From NCBI RefSeq assembly GCF_008807415.1, contig NZ_CP043626.1, positions 3,038,001 to 3,102,000 of the forward strand: a DNA stretch of 64,000 nucleotides, read 5' to 3'. This DNA comes from Pseudomonas denitrificans (nom. rej.). GTDB taxonomy: Bacteria > Pseudomonadota > Gammaproteobacteria > Pseudomonadales > Pseudomonadaceae. Positions 55,894-63,962 of the stretch are shown piece by piece; positions within the stretch are counted from its first letter, which is position 1, and every line of letters begins with the position of its first letter. Under the pieces are notes generated by a model that did not search any database, had not been told where the DNA came from, and saw only the letters and a program-made list of their open reading frames with translations. The position numbers and the translations under genes were made by a program.

Positions 55894-56976
55894 TTATTGT
55901 TGTTCTGTCAGCTCGGCGCCGGTCGCCGAAGCCAGGTGGATACCGCCCTGGCCGACCAGGACCAGGTTGCCATTGCCGGCCGCGCTCACGCCCGCGAGGG
56001 ACAGGCGATCCGGACGGTTGACGACACTGAAGCTCACGCCGTCGTCCTTGCTCTCCAGCACGCTGCCGCCATGGCCGACGACGACGATGGTGCCGTCATC
56101 CAGCAGGCTGCCTTCGGAGAGGCCGAACTCCAGCTCGCCGCCGTTGGCGGTGGGCAGGCTGACCTGCTGCCAGGTGCTGCCGAAATCGGTGGAGCGGAAC
56201 AGGTGGCCGCGCAGACCGTAGGCCAGGACGGTGCCGGCCTGGGTGGTGCCGGTGGCGCCGAACAGCGAGCCTTCGTACGGGCCCTGGAGTTTTTCCCAGG
56301 TCTCGCCCCAGTCCTTGGAGCGGAACATGCTGCCCGCCTCGCCGACCACGAACAGGCCGGAATCCTTCACCGCCGTGATGGCGTTGAGGTGGAACTGGTC
56401 TTCGTTGTCCAGGCGGTCGCTGACGTCTTCCCAGTGCTGGCCGCCGTCGGTGGTTTCCAGCAGCGCGCCATAGGCGCCCACGGCCATGCCGTGGTTCTCG
56501 TCCTGGAACCAGATGTCCAGCAGCGGCGCTTCGCGCTTGAGGTCCTCGAACTGGCGCACCCAGGTGGTGCCGCCATCGGTGGTGGCCAGGACCTGGGCGT
56601 CATGGCCGACGGCCCAGCCCTTCTTGTCGCTGATGAAGAATACCGAGGTCAGCAGCTGGCGGGTCGGCACGGTGGCCTGGGTCCAGCTCTTGCCTGCGTC
56701 GTCGGAATAGAGAATGTGCCCGTGATCACCCACCGCGATCAGCCGCTTGCCGGCATGGGCAATGCTCAGCAGCAGGCTGCTGGAGGCCTTGGCGGAAACG
56801 ATCGAGTTGGAATCACTGGCGGCGTCCGTTGCGGCAACGGCATGCAGCGGAGCCAGGGACATCATCAGGAAGGAAAACGCGCCGAGCAGGGAAACCGTCT
56901 TGCGCGACATCGGGAAGGAGCTTCGCACTCCCGATACGGGCTGCTCGCTCGAAGTGCGCCACAGGGGCTCACGCAT
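55894..56976 (-). CDS. YCF48/BNR-repeat beta-propeller protein (exported)
   Basis: 360 residues. N-terminal hydrophobic signal (MSRKTVSLLGAFSFLMMSLAPLHAVAA) and six Asp-box repeats (S/TxDxGxTW type): DDAGKSWTQ, TTDGGTTWVR, TTDGGQHWED, SKDWGETWEK, STDFGSTWQQ, SKDDGVSFSV. This is a YCF48/HCF136-like propeller, likely periplasmic. M at 56976 has AGAGGTAAAGGC upstream, a good Shine-Dalgarno; the signal-only start at 56910 lacks one. Followed 14 bases later by the permease gene. Probably a scaffold or substrate partner of that permease; this is inference. PA3080-like. Confidence 0.87.
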   Translation of the reverse strand: MREPLWRTSSEQPVSGVRSSFPMSRKTVSLLGAFSFLMMSLAPLHAVAATDAASDSNSIVSAKASSSLLLSIAHAGKRLIAVGDHGHILYSDDAGKSWTQATVPTRQLLTSVFFISDKKGWAVGHDAQVLATTDGGTTWVRQFEDLKREAPLLDIWFQDENHGMAVGAYGALLETTDGGQHWEDVSDRLDNEDQFHLNAITAVKDSGLFVVGEAGSMFRSKDWGETWEKLQGPYEGSLFGATGTTQAGTVLAYGLRGHLFRSTDFGSTWQQVSLPTANGGELEFGLSEGSLLDDGTIVVVGHGGSVLESKDDGVSFSVVNRPDRLSLAGVSAAGNGNLVLVGQGGIHLASATGAELTEQQ

Positions 56977-57022
56977 ATGCCTTTACCTCTTTTTCTTATG
57001 CAGGCGGTATGTAGTTTGGAGC

Positions 57023-57052
57023 TATATAGCCAGCCTTTTCCGAGGCTGACAA
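57023..57052 (-). promoter_or_regulatory. Sigma-70-like promoter of the YCF48-permease unit
   Basis: On the minus strand -35 TTGTCA (57052-57047), an 18-base spacer and -10 TATATA (57028-57023), 47 bases before the ATG at 56976. The spacer contains the inverted repeat CAGCC...GGCTG, possibly an operator. It implies that YCF48-MMPL can be read separately from DUF1302-DUF1329. Confidence 0.55.
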
Positions 57053-57217
57053 TTAACGGCACGTTATCTTTTGTTAAGCCCTGGCCGCCTCACTCGAAAG
57101 GATGACTGCGTTTTGCCATCTCAGCCGAAAGGCGCGCAGCTGGGTGCTTTCAGCGGGTTGAGCGGTAACACTTTTCGTCTCCGCCCTACAGGGTCTGGCG
57201 ACTTTTCGACCACAAAT

Positions 57218-57247
57218 GAAAAAGCCCGCCGAAGGGCGGGCTCTTTC
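57218..57247 (-). terminator. Terminator after the DUF1329 gene
   Basis: On the minus strand AGCCCGCC-CTTC-GGCGGGCT followed by TTTTTC, 16 bases past the DUF1329 stop at 57263. Confidence 0.9.
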
Positions 57248-57262
57248 AGGCATGACACGAAC

Positions 57263-58630
57263 TCAGCGGGTGCCGCGGCGACGCAGTGCGGACGGGCTGA
57301 AGTAGGAGTCGTCCGGTACGGCCTGGCCGAAGTCGATGGTGCTCGGCTCTTCGTTGTCCAGGTTCTGTACGTGGTAGCGACGGGCCTGCAGGTCGTGGAA
57401 GGTATCCAGAGCGGTCCAGGTGGTGGGCAGCTCGTAGTAGTTCTTCAGGTAGGCCAGCGAAACACGCCACAGCTCGCCGCGACCGTCGTACTGGTCGACT
57501 TCGGCGGCACCCCAGCTGTCTTCGTCCAGGAACAGCACGCGCTTGGAGTAGATGTGGCGCGAGCCCGGCTTCAGGGTGCCTTCGACGACCCACACGCGGT
57601 GCAGTTCGTAGCGGGTGTACTTCGGGTTCAGGTGGCTGGGGGTCAGCAGATCCTTGTACTTAACATCAGGGCTGGAAACCTTGTAGTTGTTGTACGGGAT
57701 GTACATTTCCTTCTTGCCGATCAGTTTCCACTCGTAGCGATCCGGCGAACCGTTGAACATGTCGGTGTCGTCGGCGGTACGCAGGCCGTCAGCGGCAGCG
57801 ATCGGGGTGTCGTAAGCCAGGTTCGGCGCACGGCGCACGCGGCGCTGGCCAGCGTTGTAGCCCCAGGCCTGACGCGGCTCCTTCACCTGATCCAGGGTCT
57901 CGTGAACCAGCGCGGCACCACCGGCCAGGCGAGCCGGGCTCTTGGTGAACGACAGGTAGTAGAACAGCAGGTTGTTCAGGTCAGCGAAGCTCTTGCCCTG
58001 GACGTAGTACTTGAACAGTGCTTCCTGCTGCGAGGTCACCAGCGAGTAGTCACCATTACGCTGCACGGCCACTTCGGACGCACGACGCACGATGAAGGTA
58101 CCGCGGTAACGAGCGATGTGGTTCCACACCGCCTCCACGCCGCTCTGCGGGATCGGGAACGGAATGCCGCCGAAGGCATCGACGAAGCCGTTGCCGCCCT
58201 CGGCCAGCTTGGCGCTGGTGGCGTTCTTCAGGGTGTTGTCATACACCCACTGCGGTGCCGAACCACTGCGGCGGCTCGGGTACACCGGCATCTGGAAGGT
58301 GTCCGGGTAGGTGGCGAACAGCGCCAGGGTGCCCGGCGTCAGGTTGGCCTTGTACTGGTCCAGGTTCGCCTTGGTGATGGTGTACAGCGGCTTGTCGGCG
58401 GCAAACGGGTCGATGTGGTGCTGGCCCGGCTTGTAGCCGGCCGGCGCCTGGGTAATGCCACCGGTCCAGGCCGGAATGGTGCCGGCGGCGTTGCCGGCCT
58501 TTTCCGCGCCCATCGGGGTCAGGGTCGACTGCAGCTTGGCCGCGTCCTGCGGGGAAACCGCTGCCAGGGCGCTGCCGGCCGACAGGGCCAGGGCCACTGC
58601 GGCGCCAACCAGGGTACGCATGTTGCGCAT
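57263..58630 (-). CDS. DUF1329 family periplasmic protein (LolA/LolB-like fold family)
   Basis: 455 residues with a signal peptide (LVGAAVALALSAGSALAA, cleavage after about residue 23) and DUF1329 landmarks: AVSPQDAAKLQSTLTPMGAEKAGNAAGTIPAWTGG, KFKxxPxTFQMP-type segment YPDTFQMPVYPSRR, and YELHRVWVVEGTLKPGSRHIYSKRVLFLDEDSW. From memory, structures of this family show a half-barrel like LolA/LolB/LppX, fit to bind a lipid-like ligand. GGAG 7 bases before the ATG at 58628-58630. Second gene after DUF1302, with a 74-base gap. Confidence 0.9.
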   Translation of the reverse strand: MRNMRTLVGAAVALALSAGSALAAVSPQDAAKLQSTLTPMGAEKAGNAAGTIPAWTGGITQAPAGYKPGQHHIDPFAADKPLYTITKANLDQYKANLTPGTLALFATYPDTFQMPVYPSRRSGSAPQWVYDNTLKNATSAKLAEGGNGFVDAFGGIPFPIPQSGVEAVWNHIARYRGTFIVRRASEVAVQRNGDYSLVTSQQEALFKYYVQGKSFADLNNLLFYYLSFTKSPARLAGGAALVHETLDQVKEPRQAWGYNAGQRRVRRAPNLAYDTPIAAADGLRTADDTDMFNGSPDRYEWKLIGKKEMYIPYNNYKVSSPDVKYKDLLTPSHLNPKYTRYELHRVWVVEGTLKPGSRHIYSKRVLFLDEDSWGAAEVDQYDGRGELWRVSLAYLKNYYELPTTWTALDTFHDLQARRYHVQNLDNEEPSTIDFGQAVPDDSYFSPSALRRRGTR

Positions 58631-58704
58631 GTTGCTTCTCCGTGAGGTGTGCGCGGCGGGTACTTCTGAACCCCGCCGCGCGGCTTTCATAGGATCTGTT
58701 TTCG

Positions 58705-60672
58705 TTAGAACGAGTACTTGACGTTGAAGCCCACGTTGTCGCGGTCGCGTGCGGCGTTGTTCTGCCCGGCGCCGTAGAACTCGGTGTATTGCAGCTCGGC
58801 TTCCAGGGCGTTCAGGTAGGTCGCCTTGACGCCCAGGGTGTAGGCCTTGCGGCCTTCGATGAAGTTGCCGGTCTGGTAGGAGTTGCCTTCGAAGTCGTCC
58901 TTGTAGACGGCGTAGGGCGAGATGTTCACGCCGGCGAAGACGTCGTTCCAGGTACCCGACAGCAGCAGGGTGTAGCCGTAGGCGTTCTTGTTCACCTGAT
59001 CGTCGCGGTCGTAGCCGGAGATGTAGGCGCCGTTGCCGCGGCCGGAGTAGTAGCGGGTGCTGCCGTCGTACGCGGTGTACTTCAGGTCGCTGCCGCGCAG
59101 GTGCTCGGAGGCCAGTTCCGCCACGCCCATCAGCGAGTCGAAGGACAGCGAGGGACCGAAGTTGTAGATGGTACCCAGCGAGGTGTTGAAGGCCTCGACG
59201 CGCTCGTAGTTGTGGATCTGGTCGCTCATCGAAACCTGGCCGCCACCGATATTCACGGTCTTGCCGCTGGCCAGACCCGGAGCCTGGACCAGCAGGTCGC
59301 CGAGCAGGTCGTTGGTGGTAGCGATGCCGATCGGCAGGTTCGGACGGTAGGCCAGCTCACCGAACACCGAGGCATCGCCCACGGTGGTGTTGAAGCTGAA
59401 GCCGTACATGCGGATGTTCTCGACGTACTCGCGACGGGCGTTGACCTGGTTGGCCACGTCCACGGAGGTCGCGCCGTTGACCAGGCTCAGCACCTGGCCG
59501 GCCAGGGCGTTGCCGCCGCCTGCCGCGCTTACCAACTGGTCGTAGGAGCTGAAGCCGCCAATGCCGGCCAGCTGATCGAGATTCACGCCGGCGTAATCGC
59601 TGTTCAGGTCGGCGTAGATGGTCGGCTCTTTCGAGTGGTAGTTGACGAAGTAGAAGCCGAACTCGGTGGAGTTCAGCTCTTCGGCCACGTAGTGGAAGGC
59701 CACGCCGAACTGACCATCGTTCTTGGCGTTGATGTCCTTGCCGACGTTGGCGACCTTGAACACCCCATTGGAGTCCAGGTAGCTGGTGCCCTGCAGGCCG
59801 CCCACATGGGCTGCCGACAGCTGCGGGTAGAGTGTCTGGAACAGCGGGTTGGAGAGCGCACCCACGGTGGTGTAGGCGGTGTTGCCACCATCGGCGAACA
59901 GGTCGGTCTCGGAGAAGAAGGTGCCGACCGGGTCGATACGGGTTTCCTTCCAGTTCCACTGGTAGAAAGCGTCCATCGACAGGTTGTCGGTCAGGCCGAT
60001 GTTGAAGCTCGCGGCCTCAACCGGCATCAGCACTTCCTTCAGCTCTGCGCCCGGCAGGCGGAACTTGGCGGCGTCCACCGGGTTGGTGGTGTTGACGCCA
60101 CCACGGTAGAAGATGCCCTCGCCCCAGTTGAACACCTGGCGACCCAGGCGCGCGGTCAACGGGTGGTCGGCCACGTCCCAGTTGCCATAGACGTAGGCAT
60201 CGAGGATCTCGGCGCGGTTGCCGGCGGCGTCACGGGTCTCGCTGGTGAAGCGGTCGCTGTTGGGGTAGGTCTGGCTCGGCTGCGCCGGGTGGTTGTTGTC
60301 GTAGTAGTCGTTGCGCTTATCCATGATCTGGGTGTCATAGAAAGCCGAACCACGTACGAACAGGCCGTAGTTCTTGTAGGTCGCTTCCAGGTCGGAAGTG
60401 ATCTTGTACACCTCGGAAACCAGGCCCGTGTCGAAGTTACGGTTGCCGTCGTTGCCGTTGATGTCGTTATTGGTCTTGTCCTGACCCTGTACGCGCCACA
60501 GCGAGCCGTAGGAAACGGTGCTGTCCAGCGAGCCGGTCACCTCGTTGTCGAGGAAGCTGAACTCCACGGCGGTCGCCGGGGCGGACATCAGCAGAGGCAG
60601 GATGCCTGCCAGGGCGAAGCCCGCACGAGCAGGCGCATAACGCAAGACGGGCTTGCGAACTGGGATTTCCAT
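58705..60672 (-). CDS. DUF1302 family outer-membrane beta-barrel protein
   Basis: 655 residues. Signal peptide ending near MSAPATAVEF (about residue 35), a mature domain with FLDNEVTGSLDSTVSYGSLWRVQGQDK and EILDAYVYGNWDVADHPLTARLGRQVFNWGEG, and a C-terminal NVGFNVKYSF ending in Phe, the usual signal of BamA-assembled barrels. DUF1302 proteins occur with DUF1329 proteins and RND permeases in many pseudomonads. Probable outer-membrane conduit of a hydrophobic-molecule route. First gene of a unit read from a sigma-54-like promoter 164 bases upstream. Confidence 0.9.
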   Translation of the reverse strand: MEIPVRKPVLRYAPARAGFALAGILPLLMSAPATAVEFSFLDNEVTGSLDSTVSYGSLWRVQGQDKTNNDINGNDGNRNFDTGLVSEVYKITSDLEATYKNYGLFVRGSAFYDTQIMDKRNDYYDNNHPAQPSQTYPNSDRFTSETRDAAGNRAEILDAYVYGNWDVADHPLTARLGRQVFNWGEGIFYRGGVNTTNPVDAAKFRLPGAELKEVLMPVEAASFNIGLTDNLSMDAFYQWNWKETRIDPVGTFFSETDLFADGGNTAYTTVGALSNPLFQTLYPQLSAAHVGGLQGTSYLDSNGVFKVANVGKDINAKNDGQFGVAFHYVAEELNSTEFGFYFVNYHSKEPTIYADLNSDYAGVNLDQLAGIGGFSSYDQLVSAAGGGNALAGQVLSLVNGATSVDVANQVNARREYVENIRMYGFSFNTTVGDASVFGELAYRPNLPIGIATTNDLLGDLLVQAPGLASGKTVNIGGGQVSMSDQIHNYERVEAFNTSLGTIYNFGPSLSFDSLMGVAELASEHLRGSDLKYTAYDGSTRYYSGRGNGAYISGYDRDDQVNKNAYGYTLLLSGTWNDVFAGVNISPYAVYKDDFEGNSYQTGNFIEGRKAYTLGVKATYLNALEAELQYTEFYGAGQNNAARDRDNVGFNVKYSF

Positions 60673-60847
60673 TAGGACTCACTCCATGGACTGATCATTC
60701 TTTGGCGGTGCCGCCACTGCGGGCGGTTCACCGTTTTCAGCCGTTATTCCACGGCCTTGTTGTCGTCGATCTGAAGGAAACTCCCCCAAGGTGCTCGACA
60801 TGCCTCCCGCCCCATCGGACGGGCAAAGGCTAAGCGGGGTCCGTCGG

Positions 60848-60864
60848 TGCAACCCCAGTGCCAA
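60848..60864 (-). promoter_or_regulatory. Sigma-54 (RpoN) -24/-12 promoter of the DUF1302-DUF1329 unit
   Basis: On the minus strand TTGGCAC-TGGGG-TTGCA: GG and GC separated by exactly 10 bases, matching the consensus TTGGCACG-N4-TTGCW in all core positions except the G after CAC. Expected start of transcription about 12 bases downstream, giving a leader of roughly 160 bases before the DUF1302 ATG. Confidence 0.75.
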
Positions 60865-60957
60865 CAGCACCGATGTATCCGATTCTGCTTACAAAAAATA
60901 AAGAATCTGCGCGCTACTTTTTGTGACTGGTCGTTCACTGATCAAATCAAGTGGCTG

Positions 60958-60989
60958 ATTGCGCCATTTGACACCCCTGATGGCGCAAT
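60958..60989. promoter_or_regulatory. Perfect 10-bp inverted repeat, candidate enhancer-binding-protein site
   Basis: ATTGCGCCAT - 12 bases - ATGGCGCAAT, perfect arms; centre-to-centre distance 22 bases (two helical turns). It lies 94-125 bases upstream of the -24 element, the usual distance of sigma-54 activator sites. A related half CCCCTGAAGGCGCG follows at 60993-61006, in direct register with CCCCTGATGGCGCA at 60974-60987 (19-base period). Confidence 0.65.
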
Positions 60990-61082
60990 CGGCCCCTGAA
61001 GGCGCGACGCAGACACATCGGGGTTTTTCGCCCAATATCACAAAGCGATAAGAATGATATCGGTTAATTTCGATAGGTAACA

Positions 61083-61118
61083 AAAAGGTGTTACCAACAA
61101 AAGTTGGTAACACCTTTT
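61083..61118. terminator. Long AT-rich inverted repeat, probable pepN terminator
   Basis: AAAAGGTGTTACCAAC - AAAA - GTTGGTAACACCTTTT: a perfect 16-bp stem with a 4-nt loop, 43 bases past the pepN stop. The stem ends in A/T runs, so it can terminate in either direction. A further GGTAAC at 61076-61081 could pair with the left arm's GTTACC and form an alternative structure. Confidence 0.75.
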
Positions 61119-61160
61119 CGAAAGTGCATTGCGCCCCTGGGACGGGGCGCGGCGGGTGTG

Positions 61161-63818
61161 TTACGCGAGGCTCTTGCTGACCACTTCGTATACATCGCTG
61201 GACAGCTCGCCGGACGCGAGGATGCGTTCCAGCTCGGCCTTCATCAGCGCCTGACGCGTCGGCGCGTACTTGCGCCAGCGGGTCAGCGGGGTCAGCAGGC
61301 GCGAGGCGATCTGCGGGTTGAGCGCGTTGAGGGTGATGATCTGGTCGGCCAGGAAGCGGTAGCCGGCGCCGTCTGCGCGGTGGAAGTTCACCGCGTTCTG
61401 GTTGGCGAAGGCGCCAATCAGCGCGCGGATCTTGTTCGGGTTCTTCAGGGTGAAGGCCGAATGCTTCATCAGTTCCTGTACACGCTCCAGCCCGCCCGGC
61501 AGGGTGCAGCCGGCCTGGACGCTGAACCACTGGTCCATCACCAGCGGGTCATCCTTGAAGTAGTCGGCGAACATCGCCAGCCCCTCGGCCTTTTCACTCT
61601 CGAAGGACGAGTTGACCAGCACGGCCAGCGCGGTCAGGCGCTCGGTCATGTTGTCGCAATCCTTGTACTGCTCCTGGCAGGCGGCGAGCACCTCGGCCTT
61701 GCCGCTCTGCATGAGGTAGGAGAGAGCGATGTTCTGCAGGCTGCGGCGGGCGATATGCGAAGCCTCGGCGACGTAGGCGGTCTCGCGGGACTGCTTGCGG
61801 TTGGCCTGGTAGCGCTCCCACAACGGCTCGTGCAGCGCCGCACCGATCTGCTGGCGGGCGAACTCGCGGGCGGCGTGGATGGCCTCGACATCAGCCACTT
61901 CGCTGATCTCGGTGAGGTACGCCTCGCTGGGCAGCGAGAGCATCTCGGCGACCATGGCCTGGTCCAGGCCGGTATCCAGCAGCAAGGTTCGGAAGGCGGT
62001 GATCAGGCGATCATCCAGGACAAGCTTCTCGCCACGCTGGTGCTGGCCGATCAGCTCCTGCAGGACTTGTACGGACAGCTGCTGGCCGGCTTCCCAGCGG
62101 TTGAAGCCGTCCTCGTCGTACTGCATGAGGAACATCAGCTGGTCGCGGTTGTACGGGAAGCTCAGTTTCACCGGCGCGGAGAAACCACGCAGCAGCGACG
62201 GCAGCGGCTTCTCGGCGAGGCCGACGAAGGTGAACGATTGTTCGGCCTCGGTGACCTGCAGCACGCGATCGCTGCCATGGGCATGCTCTTCGCCCTGCAG
62301 GCGCAACGACAGGGCGTTGCCCAGCTTGTCGATCAGGCCCATCTGCACCGGAATGACGAAGGGCTGCTTCTCGCTCTGCCCCGGCGTGGCCGGGCAGCTC
62401 TGGCGGAAGGTCAGGGTGTAGCTCTGCGCGGCGGCGTCGAAGCTCTCCTCCACCGCCAGACGCGGGGTGCCGGACTGGCTGTACCAGCGCTTGAACTGGG
62501 TCAGGTCGACGCCGTTGGCGTCTTCCATGGCCTTGACGAAGTCGTCGCAGGTCACGGCCTGGCCGTCATGGCGCTCGAAGTACAGGTCGGTGCCCTCGCG
62601 GAAGCCGTCGGCGCCCAGCAGGGTGTGGATCATGCGCACCACTTCCGAACCCTTCTCGTAGACGGTCAGGGTGTAGAAGTTGGAAATCTCGATGAAGGAA
62701 TCCGGGCGCACCGGGTGCGCCATGGGACCGGCGTCCTCGGCAAACTGATTGGTGCGCAGGAAGGCCACGTCCTCGACGCGCTTGACGGTGCGCGAGTTCA
62801 TGTCGGCGGAGAACTCGCTGTCGCGGAACACGGTGAAGCCTTCCTTGAGCGACAGCTGGAACCAGTCGCGGCAGGTCACGCGGTTGCCCGACCAGTTGTG
62901 GAAGTACTCGTGGGCGACGACACCTTCGACGCGCTGGTGCGCGGCATCGGTGGCGGTCTCGGCCTTGGCCAGTACGCAGCTGGAGTTGAAGATGTTGAGG
63001 CCCTTGTTCTCCATGGCGCCCATGTTGAAGTCGTTGACCGCGACGATCATGAAGATGTCCAGGTCGTACTCGCGGCCGTAGACCTTCTCGTCCCAGCGCA
63101 TCGAGTTCTTCAGGCTGTCCATGGCGTGCTGGACCTTGTCGATGTTCTCCGGCTCGACATAGATGCGCAGGGTGACTTCGCGCTCGCTCATGGTGGTGAA
63201 CTGGTCTTCCACGCACCAGAGGTCACCGGCGACCAGGGCGAACAGGTAGGCCGGCTTCTTGAACGGGTCCTGCCAGGTCGCCCAGTGGCGGCCGCCCTCT
63301 TCCGAGCCGCTGGCCACCGGGTTGCCGTTGGAGAGGAGCACCGGATACTGGTGCTGCTCGGCCGACAGCGTGGTGGTGAAGCTGCTCATCACGTCCGGGC
63401 GGTCGAGGTAGTAGGTGATCTTGCGGAAGCCTTCGGCTTCGCACTGGGTGCAGAACATCTTGCCGGACTTGTACAGGCCTTCCAGCGCGGTGTTGCTTTC
63501 CGGGTGGATGCGCACGGTGCTGTCGACGGTGAAGGTCTTCGCCGTCGGCTGCAGGGTCAGGTGGTTCTCGTCCTGCTGGTACTGACCGGCTTCGAGGGTC
63601 TGGTCGTCCAGCGCCACCGACAGCAGCTCCAGCTGCTGGCCGTCGAGCACCAGCGGCGGCAAGCCGTCGCCGCGCTCCGGATTGCGGCGCATCACCAGCT
63701 GGGCGTGGACCAGGGTGTGGTCCTCGTACAGCTCGAAGGTCAGGTTGGTCTCGTCGATCAGGTACTCGGGCGCCTGATAATCCTTGAGGTAGATGACTTT
63801 CGGTTGCTCGGTACGCAT
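61161..63818 (-). CDS. pepN: Aminopeptidase N
   Basis: 885 residues, normal for bacterial PepN (M1 family). Exopeptidase motif GAMENKGLN (substrate N-terminus binding) and zinc site VVAHEYFHNWSGNRVTCRDWFQLSLKEG (HExxH plus downstream E) are intact, with a catalytic Tyr candidate in FYTLTVYEKGSEVVRM. The N-terminus MRTEQPKVIYLKDYQAPEYLIDETNLTFELYEDHT is typical. Cytoplasmic; releases N-terminal residues in peptide catabolism. Preceded by an intergenic hairpin at 63907-63934. PA3083-like. Confidence 0.96.
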   Translation of the reverse strand: MRTEQPKVIYLKDYQAPEYLIDETNLTFELYEDHTLVHAQLVMRRNPERGDGLPPLVLDGQQLELLSVALDDQTLEAGQYQQDENHLTLQPTAKTFTVDSTVRIHPESNTALEGLYKSGKMFCTQCEAEGFRKITYYLDRPDVMSSFTTTLSAEQHQYPVLLSNGNPVASGSEEGGRHWATWQDPFKKPAYLFALVAGDLWCVEDQFTTMSEREVTLRIYVEPENIDKVQHAMDSLKNSMRWDEKVYGREYDLDIFMIVAVNDFNMGAMENKGLNIFNSSCVLAKAETATDAAHQRVEGVVAHEYFHNWSGNRVTCRDWFQLSLKEGFTVFRDSEFSADMNSRTVKRVEDVAFLRTNQFAEDAGPMAHPVRPDSFIEISNFYTLTVYEKGSEVVRMIHTLLGADGFREGTDLYFERHDGQAVTCDDFVKAMEDANGVDLTQFKRWYSQSGTPRLAVEESFDAAAQSYTLTFRQSCPATPGQSEKQPFVIPVQMGLIDKLGNALSLRLQGEEHAHGSDRVLQVTEAEQSFTFVGLAEKPLPSLLRGFSAPVKLSFPYNRDQLMFLMQYDEDGFNRWEAGQQLSVQVLQELIGQHQRGEKLVLDDRLITAFRTLLLDTGLDQAMVAEMLSLPSEAYLTEISEVADVEAIHAAREFARQQIGAALHEPLWERYQANRKQSRETAYVAEASHIARRSLQNIALSYLMQSGKAEVLAACQEQYKDCDNMTERLTALAVLVNSSFESEKAEGLAMFADYFKDDPLVMDQWFSVQAGCTLPGGLERVQELMKHSAFTLKNPNKIRALIGAFANQNAVNFHRADGAGYRFLADQIITLNALNPQIASRLLTPLTRWRKYAPTRQALMKAELERILASGELSSDVYEVVSKSLA

Positions 63819-63906
63819 GGCTTTTGGCCCCTTGGAAGGCGGCAGGCGGGATGGGCCGGCCGGAGGAATACTGACTCTAGCGATTGGGAACGGCGCGGGC
63901 GAGTCG

Positions 63907-63934
63907 GGAACGCATCTATCCCTAGATGCGTTCC
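63907..63934. repeat. Perfect 12-bp hairpin upstream of pepN
   Basis: GGAACGCATCTA - TCCC - TAGATGCGTTCC, perfect stem, 4-nt loop, no T-run on either side. It lies 28 bases past the stop of the upstream partial gene and 88 bases before the pepN start. Could be a terminator lacking a U-tract or an operator. Confidence 0.6.
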
Positions 63935-63962
63935 TCGTGCCGAAAATTCAATGCAGGTTCGA

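Larger units (their letters stand above)
60673..61160. other. 488-base regulatory region between DUF1302 and pepN
   Basis: Contains, in order from the DUF1302 start: a 5' leader, a -24/-12 sigma-54 element (60848-60864), an AT-rich tract (60890-60906), a perfect inverted repeat (60958-60989) and the pepN terminator (61083-61118). No gene. Confidence 0.8.

Noticed and set aside
53483..56221. 912-codon open frame on the plus strand opposite the permease and YCF48 genes
   Set aside because: Antisense mirror of real coding sequence; composition typical of shadow frames (Gln/His/Val/Asp), no recognisable motif.
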